Assembly: GCA_011523055.1 (NCBI GenBank)
Contig: WTHQ01000023.1
Coordinates: 10,915 to 68,674, forward strand
Length of the DNA stretch: 57,760 nucleotides
Source of the DNA: Methanobacteriota archaeon
GTDB lineage: Archaea; Thermoplasmatota; Poseidoniia; Poseidoniales; Thalassarchaeaceae
Direction: 5' to 3'
Shown: positions 17,083-25,246 of the stretch, piece after piece
How positions within the stretch are numbered: the stretch's first letter is position 1
How the letters are laid out: each line of letters starts with the position of its first letter
Notes under the pieces: model-generated
What the model was told of the DNA's origin: nothing
The model's database searches: none
What the model saw: only the letters and a program-made list of their open reading frames with translations
Translations under genes and position numbers: made by a program

Positions 17083-17678
17083 AATCCCAAATCAGATGCG
17101 TCAAGAATCGGTATTGATGGTCCAGTGCTCAACTTTTCAGCATCCTCTTCGGCCAAGGTACTTTTCCTTGCGGTCTGGTGAAGAATTTTTGAATTTCCCA
17201 TTGGATCCAAAAGCACTAGTGTGAGCTTCGAGTTTTCATCCGACATTGAGGAGAGAAGCCTCGCGATGTAATCCTCGCATTTGCTAGCGTCCTCGTGGAC
17301 CTCATCCTCCAGAGCTTGCCGCTGGAGCATTCTTATGGCCGAAATAAATCTATTCAGAACCCCCTCAACATTTGAAACGTAGCCATCAGCGGCGATTCCT
17401 GGCTCCACCTCGAGGTCTAACTCCTCTACCCTAACAGTACATGATGAAGACCTGACGATCCTGGCACTAATGGTGTCAATGTCTATCGGAATTTCCCATT
17501 TAGTTGGAGTGTTATCCTCACCGGCCAGAAAGTCAGTCTTCCTCCAACCGCATTCCCGACAGGACAAGGTGAGCTCTGTGTGTTCCCCAAAGTAAGGGAT
17601 TTCGTGTACGTTCACCATCATGGTTACAGAACCATCAGTGAAACACATGGGACAGGCTTGTTCAATCACGGTCTCCAT
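17079..17678 (-). CDS. ZPR1-type zinc-finger protein
   Basis: A 199-residue protein with a four-Cys zinc finger: CPMCFTDGS (Cys9, Cys12) and LSCRECGWRKTDF (Cys40, Cys43), then a beta-rich domain including TARI-like strands and an acidic helical part. Archaeal ZPR1 proteins have one such module, whereas eukaryotic ZPR1 has two and binds eEF1A. The archaeal role is not established. It follows the SepF-like gene by 3 nt, so the two are co-transcribed leftward, and it ends convergently against trpS. Confidence 0.87.
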   Translation of the reverse strand: METVIEQACPMCFTDGSVTMMVNVHEIPYFGEHTELTLSCRECGWRKTDFLAGEDNTPTKWEIPIDIDTISARIVRSSSCTVRVEELDLEVEPGIAADGYVSNVEGVLNRFISAIRMLQRQALEDEVHEDASKCEDYIARLLSSMSDENSKLTLVLLDPMGNSKILHQTARKSTLAEEDAEKLSTGPSIPILDASDLGF

Positions 17679-17681
17679 AGG

Positions 17682-18062
17682 TCAAGCACCGTCCCCTGAG
17701 TCGATTGCAACGTTGGGGGGCAATAACAGTAGTCTACTCCTTCCGAAATTAAGAATTTCTCCCCCAACCTGATTCTCTAGCATGAGCATCAGAGGATCTA
17801 TGATCTCTTTGATTCGGCTTTCGTTCTCCATAACTGGAGCCACGTCAAGAATTACGATGTCGCCTTGAGATACCCAATCCAAAACCTCGGGTAAGCCATC
17901 AGGTCCGTCAATCGTCGCGTTTCTCAGGATCACGCCACCGTCAACCGGTATCGGTGCATGTGGGAATAGCTTGTCTAAATCGTGAAAAGTTGATCCATCC
18001 GAAGGGCCGCGAAAGTCAGCGTTGTCACCCTTCGCAGGCTTCATGATCCCGAGAGGCAACAC
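17682..18062 (-). CDS. SepF-like cell division protein (DUF552 family)
   Basis: A 126-residue protein. The last 85 residues fit the SepF fold: PEVLDWVSQGDIVILDVAPV (helix, then the central strand), a long helix with IIDPLMLMLENQVGGEI, and FGRSRLLLLPPNVAI at the end. In archaea SepF anchors FtsZ to the membrane through an N-terminal amphipathic helix. Here the N-terminus MLPLGIMKPAKGD is short and only weakly amphipathic. Start alternatives are ATG 18062 and ATG 18044. It is the first gene of the sepF-zpr1 pair, divergent from psmB. The family call rests on pattern recognition alone. Confidence 0.72.
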   Translation of the reverse strand: MLPLGIMKPAKGDNADFRGPSDGSTFHDLDKLFPHAPIPVDGGVILRNATIDGPDGLPEVLDWVSQGDIVILDVAPVMENESRIKEIIDPLMLMLENQVGGEILNFGRSRLLLLPPNVAIDSGDGA

Positions 18063-18155
18063 CCCGACATTAGTCCATCGATTCCTCCGCTCTAAATGGC
18101 TTCATAAAGGAGGCCTGACATTCGCAACCAGCGGACAGTTGCCGTTGGTGATGTA

Positions 18156-18782
18156 ATGTCAGAACAAATGGATGCCATCAAGACCGGAACGAGTACTGTA
18201 GGCATCACATTTGACGGTGGTGTGGTAGTCGGGGCAGATCACAGAGCTACAATGGGCAACTTTATTGCCAACAAAAACGTAAAGAAACTCTTCAAGATTT
18301 CTGGAAGGGTCGCACTAACGACAGCGGGTCTAGTAGGTCACGCCCAATCTCTGGCCCGGATGCTTTCAGCTGAATTGGCGCTCTATGAGCTCAAGAGGGA
18401 TGCCCCGATGACCGTCAAGGGCGCTGCAACTTTGACCGCTAATATCCTAGTGGGAAGACCTCACTATGTACAACTACTCATTGTCGGGGTAGATGAGAGT
18501 GGACCAAGCGTCTACAGCATAGACTCCGCTGGTGGTTCAATTCCAGATCTCTATTGTGCTACCGGGTCCGGTAGCCCATTCATGTATGGCGTGCTAGAAG
18601 ATCAGTTCTCCAAAGGAATGAAGAAAGAAGAAGCGATATCCCTAGCTGCAAAGGCGCTATTGGCATCCGCACAACGAGACAGTGCGAGTGGAAATGGAAT
18701 GGATTTGGCCGTAATTACTATGAAAGATGGCTATGTGCAATTAACAGAAGAAGAGATTTCTAAAGTTCTCTCAAGCCTTTGA
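18156..18782 (+). CDS. psmB: Proteasome beta subunit (archaeal 20S)
   Basis: Catalytic subunit of the 20S proteasome. Autoprocessing is expected after Gly11, exposing Thr12 in KTGTSTVGITFDGG. Asp28 (GADHRATMGN) and Lys44 (NVKKLFKIS) match the Thermoplasma catalytic residues Asp17 and Lys33, numbered from Thr1. The SGNGMDLAVITMKDG segment near the C-terminus is also typical. The propeptide is only 11 residues long. It is followed within about 70 nt by aCPSF1, an arrangement I associate with several euryarchaeal genomes. The alpha subunit is not in the window. Confidence 0.97.
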   Translation: MSEQMDAIKTGTSTVGITFDGGVVVGADHRATMGNFIANKNVKKLFKISGRVALTTAGLVGHAQSLARMLSAELALYELKRDAPMTVKGAATLTANILVGRPHYVQLLIVGVDESGPSVYSIDSAGGSIPDLYCATGSGSPFMYGVLEDQFSKGMKKEEAISLAAKALLASAQRDSASGNGMDLAVITMKDGYVQLTEEEISKVLSSL

Positions 18783-18848
18783 AAATACTCCTTGGCTAGT
18801 GCTAAGCACACAAGCCTATGTCTAGCCGAAGGAAAAGCGAGTGATACT

Positions 18849-20768
18849 ATGAGACTGACCCTAAATGAGGTGAAAAAGAGGATTGAGGGGATCATCCCCA
18901 AGACCCTAGAGTATGAAATCGACGTCGAGGCCGGATCGATCGCGATAATCACAAGGGCGCCACAGGAGTTTGGCAAAGGAGGTGGAGAAAGCCTCACCGT
19001 CAAAATCGCGAAGGCGATTAGGCGACGAGTCGTAATTCGACCTCATGGGGATTTACTGCTCGCTGAAGAAGAAGTGGAACAGAGGATTTTAGAAACTATA
19101 CCACAAGATGCTCAGGTTCGCAATGTATTCATTGATCCAGCACTGTCCGAGGTTACCATCGAGTGTGATGACCCTTCTATCGCTGTTGGACACAAGGGTT
19201 CCATCATTCAATCTCTCAGAGACGACATTGGTTGGTTGATAAATATCGCCAGAGCACCCGCGTTCGAGAGTAGAACGCAGCACGACATTCGCAGGTATCG
19301 AAGGGAGATGGCAGATGAAAGAAGGGCGCTCCTCAGAAAATTTGGAACGAGGATTTACCGCCCTAAGAGGCCGGGCCAGCCTTGGGCCAGGATCACGGCA
19401 TTAGGATCCTACAGGGAGGTTGGCAGAGCGATGCATCTCGTTACCACAAACGAATCAAAGGTGCTTGTAGACGTCGGGGCCAAACCAACTGTGAATAAGA
19501 ACGAAATTCAACCATTCTTCAATGCCCCCGAGCTCCTACCGTTGGACAACATCGATGCAGTTGTCATAACACACGCACATGTCGATCACATAGCAATGCT
19601 TCCAGTTCTCTTCAGGTATGGTTACAGAGGGCCAGTTTACTGCACACCACCAACAAGGGACTTGATGACGCTGTTGCAGATAGACTACGTTAAAGTCTCG
19701 CAAGCAGAGGGCAATGACCCGCCATACTCAAAGGCCGATATACAGGAGTGTATCAAGCATGTCGTTGATATCGGTCATGGAGAGAAAACAGACATCGCGC
19801 CCGACATTAAAATATCAATGGAAAATGCGGGTCACATACTTGGCTCGTCGTCTGTCTACATGCACATAGGTGAGGGTAGTAATGAGCACAGACTTTTATT
19901 TTCTGGCGATATCAAATATGAAAAATCATGGTTATTCGACGCCGCTACTGTTAGGTTTCCCAAGGCAGACACCCTAGTAATAGAATCAACCTATGGGGGC
20001 CCACAGGACTTCCAACCTAACAGAATTGACGCGACACACGAAATTCAGGATCTAGTGAGGCTGGCTGTATCAAGAAGTGGTAAGATTTTCTGCCCTGTGT
20101 TCGCTGTTGGAAGATCACAGGAAGTCATGCTAGCCATAGATCAACTCTTCAAGAGCGGTGATGTTTCTCCCGTAACAGTATGGCTTGACGGTATGATTTC
20201 AGAGGCGACGGCAATACATGCCAGTCATCCGGACTACCTGAATAGAGAACTGCGCAAGCAAGTGTTACGGGGCGGGGAAGAAAATCCATTCAACTCCCCA
20301 TGGTTCAAACAAGTAGACTCTAGGGAACAGAGAGAATCAATCATCAATGACCCATCTCCTTGCATAGTGCTTGCCACCTCTGGAATGATGACCGGTGGGC
20401 CAATCATGGAGTACTTCAAAAACTGGGCCCCTGAATTGAACAACACTCTGTGCTTTGTGGGTTACCAGGCATCTGGGACAATGGGCAGGCGGCTACAATC
20501 CGGCCACCCGGAAGTTCCGATGGTGGATAGGGGGCAGACACACATGGTTCCCGTTGCCTGCAATGTGGTGACAATCGATGGGTTTAGCGGCCACTCTGAT
20601 CGTAAACAACTCATGGATTATGTCAAAGCATTGAACCCAACCCCAAGGAGAATTATCTGTCACCACGGGGACCCCCAGACATGTAATGCCTTCAGACAAG
20701 GTCTGAGAGACGCATTTAGGGTACAGACCCACGCGCCAGCAAACTTGGAAACAATTAGGCTGATGTGA
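18849..20768 (+). CDS. fttA: aCPSF1/FttA: KH-domain beta-CASP ribonuclease, transcription termination factor
   Basis: About 639 residues. Two KH-like regions at the N-terminus (the GHKGSIIQSLRDDIGW loop belongs to the second) precede a metallo-beta-lactamase domain with VITHAHVDHIAMLP (HxHxDH), then a beta-CASP domain with GMISEATAIHASHPDY and VATSGMM-type motifs, and the C-terminal HSDR and CHHGD motifs. Archaeal homologues cut RNA at U-rich sites and terminate transcription genome-wide. A TTG at 18792 would extend the frame by 19 residues. ATG 18849 gives the usual N-terminus (MRLTLNEVKKRIEGIIPK). It follows psmB and ends 1 nt from a convergent small membrane-protein gene. Confidence 0.96.
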   Translation: MRLTLNEVKKRIEGIIPKTLEYEIDVEAGSIAIITRAPQEFGKGGGESLTVKIAKAIRRRVVIRPHGDLLLAEEEVEQRILETIPQDAQVRNVFIDPALSEVTIECDDPSIAVGHKGSIIQSLRDDIGWLINIARAPAFESRTQHDIRRYRREMADERRALLRKFGTRIYRPKRPGQPWARITALGSYREVGRAMHLVTTNESKVLVDVGAKPTVNKNEIQPFFNAPELLPLDNIDAVVITHAHVDHIAMLPVLFRYGYRGPVYCTPPTRDLMTLLQIDYVKVSQAEGNDPPYSKADIQECIKHVVDIGHGEKTDIAPDIKISMENAGHILGSSSVYMHIGEGSNEHRLLFSGDIKYEKSWLFDAATVRFPKADTLVIESTYGGPQDFQPNRIDATHEIQDLVRLAVSRSGKIFCPVFAVGRSQEVMLAIDQLFKSGDVSPVTVWLDGMISEATAIHASHPDYLNRELRKQVLRGGEENPFNSPWFKQVDSREQRESIINDPSPCIVLATSGMMTGGPIMEYFKNWAPELNNTLCFVGYQASGTMGRRLQSGHPEVPMVDRGQTHMVPVACNVVTIDGFSGHSDRKQLMDYVKALNPTPRRIICHHGDPQTCNAFRQGLRDAFRVQTHAPANLETIRLM

Positions 20769-21056
20769 TCACAAAACCGGTAGGTCATCGGGCTCTATGT
20801 CCGACTCCTGCAAATCGAAATCCCCGATGGGATCCAATGTGGTCGTCGATATTTGACGCGGTGCCTCTTCATTCCGATTACCGCCCAATCCGAAGGATAG
20901 TGTGATTGGGACAAGTAGCAACAAAGCCCAAGAGAGCGTCGTAGTAGAACCGTTATTCACAACTAGAAATGCTGAAATTGTCGTTATTGCCAAAGCGAAT
21001 ATTATCGAAAATCGACGTAGCATCCACATTACTCCGTACCCGGTGGCCACGCTCAA
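20769..21056 (-). CDS. Small membrane protein, two helices and acidic tail
   Basis: Up to 95 residues; the start could also be the internal ATG giving MWMLRRFS or MLRRFS. Two hydrophobic helices lie at about 16-34 and 40-58, in a positive-inside arrangement after LRR. They are followed by an acidic tail with LDPIGDFDLQESDIEPDD. I see no family match. It is convergent with aCPSF1, with its stop immediately adjacent. The hydrophobic pattern argues for a real gene, but the evidence is modest. Confidence 0.55.
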   Translation of the reverse strand: MSVATGYGVMWMLRRFSIIFALAITTISAFLVVNNGSTTTLSWALLLLVPITLSFGLGGNRNEEAPRQISTTTLDPIGDFDLQESDIEPDDLPVL

Positions 21057-21089
21057 CCCTCATGAACCTCCTGCCTTTGGTAGAGACCA

Positions 21090-21530
21090 GTGAATCCGAA
21101 ATTCATACTGGCTAGGTGTATTTGCGGTTTTGCAACAGGGGGTGTTCTCGGCAGGAGAATCTCATGTGGCCGCTGCGGATCCAACGTAGGACTTACTACA
21201 GAATCCTCTTATGATAATGGTGCTGAACTAGCTCAATCCGTGATGCTTGCAAACACGCCAGAGGAGTTGAGGACGGAATTGGAAGAACGATTATCCAAGG
21301 CAGAAAAATCGGTATCGCACGGAGGCAGGGGAGATGGCATCAATGGCCTCATTAGGTCATTATCGAACATCGCAGATCACAACGGACTTCTCACTATCGA
21401 CCAGCTAGAGAAGCTTTCCTCTATTTGGAGTATCACCAGGAAAGAGTTAGATCGCTTTCTGTCTATAGCCGAGGCTGAAGGATTGCTGTCAAGGACGGGA
21501 ACCGGAACTTGGATATTGATGGAATCCTAG
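21090..21530 (+). CDS. Zinc-ribbon protein with helical C-terminal domain
   Basis: 146 residues. The first 35 hold a treble-clef or ribbon-like Cys set, CICGFATGGVLGRRISCGRCG (CxC and CxxC). The middle is a charged helix (ELAQSVMLANTPEELRTELEERLSKAEKS, shown here only as a region at about 48-76). The end (about 85-146) looks like a small helical, possibly winged-helix, domain with a LDRFLSIAEAEGLLSRTG recognition-like segment. The front half recalls the archaeal DUF5817-type zinc proteins, but I am not sure. A nucleic-acid-binding role is inference. It lies just upstream of tRNA-Pro. Confidence 0.72.
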   Translation: MNPKFILARCICGFATGGVLGRRISCGRCGSNVGLTTESSYDNGAELAQSVMLANTPEELRTELEERLSKAEKSVSHGGRGDGINGLIRSLSNIADHNGLLTIDQLEKLSSIWSITRKELDRFLSIAEAEGLLSRTGTGTWILMES

Positions 21531-21572
21531 GTTAGGTTCATTTCCTCCACTCTGTTCGCTCAGATCACTCAC

Positions 21573-21650
21573 GGGCCTGTGGGTTAGTCTGGTCTATGCT
21601 AGATGCTTTGGGAGCATTTGACCCTGGTTCGAATCCAGGCAGGCCCACCA
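21573..21650 (+). tRNA. tRNA-Pro (anticodon TGG), CCA encoded
   Basis: The acceptor stem GGGCCTG (21573-21579) pairs perfectly with CAGGCCC (21640-21646), followed by A and an encoded CCA. The T arm is CCTGG TTCGAAT CCAGG. The anticodon arm is GATGC TTTGGGA GCATT, giving anticodon TGG (Pro) with G37. The D arm is weak (GG/TC plus GU pairs) with AGTCTGGTCTA as its loop. No intron. It stands alone between a zinc-ribbon gene and a small membrane-protein gene. No promoter box is obvious in the short upstream gap. Confidence 0.96.
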
Positions 21651-21714
21651 AACATAATAATGCCACCCTTCAAAGGTAAAATCCAATCGCAAAAGTATCC
21701 GAAGAGGTCCTAGG

Positions 21715-21921
21715 ATGTCGAGTTGGTATTCTCAGGGCTTCAGTGTAGGAATCATTGTTGCCTGGTTCAAAGAAACTAGTATCGTAGACGGCGTGATAAT
21801 CTCCGAGGCTGCTCCAACTGACATGCTTGTCTACGGTGCTGTCTTCTCCCTTGCCTTCGGCTACATCCATAATTTCCTTACATTGATCATTAAACACGTC
21901 GATCAATTAGAATCAGAATAG
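21715..21921 (+). CDS. Small membrane protein, unknown
   Basis: 68 residues starting at ATG 21715, with GAGG at 21704-21707 giving a good 7-nt spacing. One hydrophobic helix is clear (about 37-60, MLVYGAVFSLAFGYIHNFLT), with a moderately hydrophobic N-terminal half and a short acidic end. A competing frame on the other strand covers nearly the same bases but has polar, unstructured content and no ribosome-binding site. The family is unknown; the call rests on the start signal and hydrophobicity. Confidence 0.55.
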   Translation: MSSWYSQGFSVGIIVAWFKETSIVDGVIISEAAPTDMLVYGAVFSLAFGYIHNFLTLIIKHVDQLESE

Positions 21922-21928
21922 AATTTAC

Positions 21929-22708
21929 CTAGTCTACCATGGTCTTGATAGCGTCTCTGTCGAAAACGGATATTGCCTTGGAGATGGCCTCATCACGATT
22001 AAACCAACGGGCTTCCTCAATCTCATCGTCTTTGGGGATTATTCTCTGCTTGTCATCTACGTAGTTGGCCTTGTATGTCAATGATATCCAATCGATCCCC
22101 TCGTCATTGAAAATCGCCTCTTTTAGTATAGAATCTGATCGCTCAAGTGTTTTATCACCCGATTCACCGTGATGGTCTGGAATAGTAATCGTAAGACCCA
22201 GCTCTTCCTTGACCTCCCGGACTGCCCCTGCTCTTGGGTGTTCTCCGTAGTCAACGAATCCACCAGGTAGTGTCCAATGACCGGCAAAAAAACCCCTCGT
22301 CACTTTAACCAAAAGGACCTGTCCAGCATGGTTTAACAGTACAACTTTGCTCACTACACGGTGCAATGTACGGTATACTGATTCCCTAGCAATCGGGTCC
22401 ACAGCATTATCTGAAATCAGTGAATCTTTCCATGCCCAGCTAGAGGGCCAGGGAATATTGGGCGTCGATACCTCGATCCGAACTATGCGATCCCCTAACT
22501 TGAAGTGGTTGATTCTCCTTGGGGAATATTGAATTCCCATAGTTTTCGCTTCTAAGGGCGTGGGTAGCCTCAGAACCTCATTATTACTGTAATTAGTTCT
22601 GCCTGGCATGGGTCTTCTCGGACCATTCCCCTGAGAATCCACGAGGAGGATCCTCCCATCATGTTCTAGATGGGCAAAACTTTCTATTTGCGTGATTTCT
22701 ATCCCCAT
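21929..22708 (-). CDS. Nudix hydrolase
   Basis: 259 residues. A Nudix box is present at about 167-190: GGFVDYGEHPRAGAVREV with the following KEELGLTI (GX5EX7REUXEEXGU). The preceding strands VVLLNHAGQVLLVKVTRGF and HWTLPG are also typical. The N-terminal 100 residues are not Nudix and recall the extra domain of some NUDIX/NADH-pyrophosphatase-like proteins, without zinc Cys. The substrate is a nucleoside diphosphate linked to another group and cannot be specified. The gene overlaps the mdh 3' end by 10 nt, so the two are co-transcribed, which makes a dinucleotide substrate attractive but unproven. Confidence 0.92.
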   Translation of the reverse strand: MGIEITQIESFAHLEHDGRILLVDSQGNGPRRPMPGRTNYSNNEVLRLPTPLEAKTMGIQYSPRRINHFKLGDRIVRIEVSTPNIPWPSSWAWKDSLISDNAVDPIARESVYRTLHRVVSKVVLLNHAGQVLLVKVTRGFFAGHWTLPGGFVDYGEHPRAGAVREVKEELGLTITIPDHHGESGDKTLERSDSILKEAIFNDEGIDWISLTYKANYVDDKQRIIPKDDEIEEARWFNRDEAISKAISVFDRDAIKTMVD

Positions 22709-23640
22709 CCAAGTACTTCCGATAGTTGGGATTTGTAGAACGATCCTGATTCTTGTAGTCTCTCCAATTCATCCTGCTCCAGGTTTAATTCTACGATTTT
22801 TTCTACTCCATTCTTCCCAAGTATCACCGGCACACCGATGTACACATCTTCCATTCCGTATTGACCCGTGAGATAGGCTGAGCATGGCAACAATCTCTTT
22901 CTGTCCCCCACCACAGATTCCGCCATTATGGCTGCTGCATTTCCCGGTGCGTAAAATGCCGAACCACGTTCTAACAGCTTTACGATCTCACCACCACCGC
23001 CAGCAGTTCTTTTTCCTATCGATTCGATTGTCTCGGTATCTAACAGTTGAGTGATTGGTATCCCGGAAACGGTTGTGTAACGAGGTAGTGGGACCATGGT
23101 ATCCCCATGTCCTCCAAGTACCATGGCATGGACGTCCTCATTCGAAACTCCAACAGCATCGGCAACGAAATGGGTCATCCTGGCTGAGTCCAATATGCCA
23201 GCCTGGCCTATGACTCGTTGGTGGGGAAAACCCGTTGCCTTCCACATATGGTATGTCATTAGGTCCAATGGATTAGTTACCACAATTACCACAGAGTCAG
23301 GAGCGTGGTCCTTGATCCCTGCACCCACTTCTGAGATTATGCTCGCATTCTTCGATATTAGGTCCTCTCTAGTCATACCAGGCTTCCTAGGAAAACCAGA
23401 AGTGACGATTACAACATCCGAGCCCGATATGTCTTCGTAAGAGGAAGTTCCCGTAACAATTCCATCATAATTGAGAATCTGACCGGCTTGGCTCATGTCG
23501 AGTGCCTTGCCCTTGGCAAATCCCTCAAAGATATCCAACATTACTATGTCTCCCAATTTCCTTTCTGCTAGTGAAAAGGCACAGGTGGCTCCCACATTTC
23601 CTGCTCCGATCACTGAGATTTTCCGCTTGCCATTGGCCAT
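22699..23640 (-). CDS. mdh: Malate dehydrogenase (LDH-like type)
   Basis: Interconverts malate and oxaloacetate with NAD(P). The Rossmann loop is ISVIGAGNVGATCAFSL. TSGFPRKPGMTREDL carries the substrate-loop Arg pair typical of malate rather than lactate enzymes, VVTNPLDLMTY the Asn, and AMVLGGHGDTMVPLPRY the catalytic His. Asp41 of VMLDIFEG suggests an NAD preference. At 313 residues it is the normal size. It is followed by a Nudix gene with overlap and is divergent from the transhydrogenase genes, forming a redox neighbourhood. Confidence 0.96.
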   Translation of the reverse strand: MANGKRKISVIGAGNVGATCAFSLAERKLGDIVMLDIFEGFAKGKALDMSQAGQILNYDGIVTGTSSYEDISGSDVVIVTSGFPRKPGMTREDLISKNASIISEVGAGIKDHAPDSVVIVVTNPLDLMTYHMWKATGFPHQRVIGQAGILDSARMTHFVADAVGVSNEDVHAMVLGGHGDTMVPLPRYTTVSGIPITQLLDTETIESIGKRTAGGGGEIVKLLERGSAFYAPGNAAAIMAESVVGDRKRLLPCSAYLTGQYGMEDVYIGVPVILGKNGVEKIVELNLEQDELERLQESGSFYKSQLSEVLGWG

Positions 23641-23771
23641 GGTCTCACCACGATGGACCCAGTACTTGTGCTTTCTCGATGGCTTGACTCCTGAAACTTA
23701 TCCGACGTGTTCAAGAGTCGCCTCCGTGACCACCCATCATCACGGGAACCATTGGTGGGGGGCTATCACAA

Positions 23772-24932
23772 ATGCGGATTGGTGTTTTCAAGGAAAAAGA
23801 CTCGGAAAATAGAGTTTCGATTGTCCCCAATTCAGTCAGGAAATTGGTAAAGGCCGGTTACGACGTTGTAATTGAAAGTGGGGCTGGAGTTAAATCAAAC
23901 TACCATGACTCTGAGTACAAATCGGCTGGTGCAAATGTAGAAGATCGAGGGACAGTTCGGAACGCAGAGATACTAGTTTCAATCGGATTTCCAAACCCCG
24001 ATGACATATCCGAAAAGGGAGTTGTCGTTTGCATTGGTGACCCATTCAGGAACACCGATAGAATTCACATCTGCAATAACAAGAATGCTACGTTGCTTAG
24101 CCTTGACATGATTCCTAGGAGAATATCCAGGGCCCAATCGATGGACGTAAATTCTAGTCAAGACAACCTTGCTGGATACAAAGCCGTTCTACTTGGAGCC
24201 TCCATGGTGCCCAAAGCCGTACCGATGATGACCACGTCAGCAGGCACCGTTAGGCCTTCGAAAGTGGTTGTTATGGGATCAGGCGTCGCAGGCCTACAAG
24301 CAATTGCCACAGCAAAGAGATTGGGTGCAGTGGTGTACGCTTCCGATGTCAGGAAATCTGCAGCCGAACAAATTGAATCAGTCGGAGGGAGGTTTATTCA
24401 CGTGGATGGGATGGATGACTTTGAGGACGAGTCTGGCTACGCCAAACCACTTACCCCCGAATTCATTAAAAAAGTCAATGAAAGTGTGTGCGAGGTCGCA
24501 TCAGATGCCGATCTTATCATCACCACAGCTCGTATTTTCGGACGCCCTGCCCCGATTACAATACCGGATAGCGCAATTAATAATTTCAAATCAGGATCCG
24601 TAATTGTCGACTTAAACGCGGATGTTGGTGGGAATTGTGAATCGACTGTGAAGGATGAGGTGATCAAAACCAAAAACGGTGTTCAAATAGTTGGAATAAG
24701 CAACTTACCGGGCACTATCCCAACTACGGCTAGCATGTTATTTTCGAACAATGTGACTTCTGTGTTGACGTCACTGATCAAAGACGGGGCATTCATCCTA
24801 TCGCCGGATGACGACATCTTGGTCGGCTCTCCTAAGGGGTCTGATTTCCACGTCAGTGGGATGGGCGGGATACTCGTTTGCCAAAATGGCGTCATTCACG
24901 AAAACCAAACCAAGTTATCCGAGGTAGCATAA
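23772..24932 (+). CDS. pntAA: NAD(P) transhydrogenase subunit alpha part 1 (NAD-binding domain)
   Basis: Domain I of proton-translocating transhydrogenase, which binds NAD(H). Visible marks are the N-terminal MRIGVFKEKDSENRVSIVP, the RQD-loop equivalent MDVNSSQDNLAGYKAV, and the Rossmann loop VVVMGSGVAGLQAIATAKRLGA with DVR. It ends before the membrane part, so this organism has the three-gene split form. A GGTGGGGGG stretch 9 nt before the ATG is a strong ribosome-binding site. The stop TAA shares one base with the ATG of the next gene. It drives NADPH formation at the expense of the proton gradient. Confidence 0.96.
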   Translation: MRIGVFKEKDSENRVSIVPNSVRKLVKAGYDVVIESGAGVKSNYHDSEYKSAGANVEDRGTVRNAEILVSIGFPNPDDISEKGVVVCIGDPFRNTDRIHICNNKNATLLSLDMIPRRISRAQSMDVNSSQDNLAGYKAVLLGASMVPKAVPMMTTSAGTVRPSKVVVMGSGVAGLQAIATAKRLGAVVYASDVRKSAAEQIESVGGRFIHVDGMDDFEDESGYAKPLTPEFIKKVNESVCEVASDADLIITTARIFGRPAPITIPDSAINNFKSGSVIVDLNADVGGNCESTVKDEVIKTKNGVQIVGISNLPGTIPTTASMLFSNNVTSVLTSLIKDGAFILSPDDDILVGSPKGSDFHVSGMGGILVCQNGVIHENQTKLSEVA

Positions 24933-25246
24933 TGGAACCTACTACTCTTATATCCAGCCTAACTTTGTTTGCACTGGCTATCTTCCTTGGGTTCGAGCTC
25001 ATAACCAAGGTACCACCAACACTGCATACACCTCTCATGAGCGGTGCTAATGCGATTTCTGGAATTAGTATTGTCGGGGCAATCATCGGAGCTAACGTGA
25101 TGTTCGAGGCGGGACAGACTGAGATATCAGGCGTAATTGCGTTCCTCGCACTTGTTTTAGCCAGCGTGAACGTGGTAGGTGGTTTCGCGGTCACGAACAG
25201 GATGCTTCAGATGATTGCAGGAAGAAGAAAGCGGGGGGGTGAGTGA
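24932..25246 (+). CDS. pntAB: NAD(P) transhydrogenase subunit alpha part 2 (membrane domain)
   Basis: About 104 residues with three membrane helices (LTLFALAIFLGFELI; NAISGISIVGAIIGANVM; VIAFLALVLASVNVVGGFAV) and the conserved PPTLHTPLMSGANAISG segment. It is part of the proton channel (domain II). The start is the ATG at 24932, overlapping the previous TAA by one base. An upstream in-frame ATG lies inside pntAA and is unlikely. The next gene starts immediately after its TGA. Confidence 0.95.
   Translation: MEPTTLISSLTLFALAIFLGFELITKVPPTLHTPLMSGANAISGISIVGAIIGANVMFEAGQTEISGVIAFLALVLASVNVVGGFAVTNRMLQMIAGRRKRGGE

Noticed and set aside
21573-21715. tRNA-Pro as an integration site
   Set aside because: No integrase gene and no direct repeat of the tRNA 3' end seen downstream; flanking genes look native.
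21670-21906. Open frame of 78 codons on the - strand after the tRNA
   Set aside because: The opposite strand has a better start signal (GAGG plus ATG) and a membrane helix.
23729-23760. CCACC / GGTGG pairing that could hide the pntAA ribosome-binding site
   Set aside because: Only five pairs over a long loop; too weak to call a regulatory hairpin.
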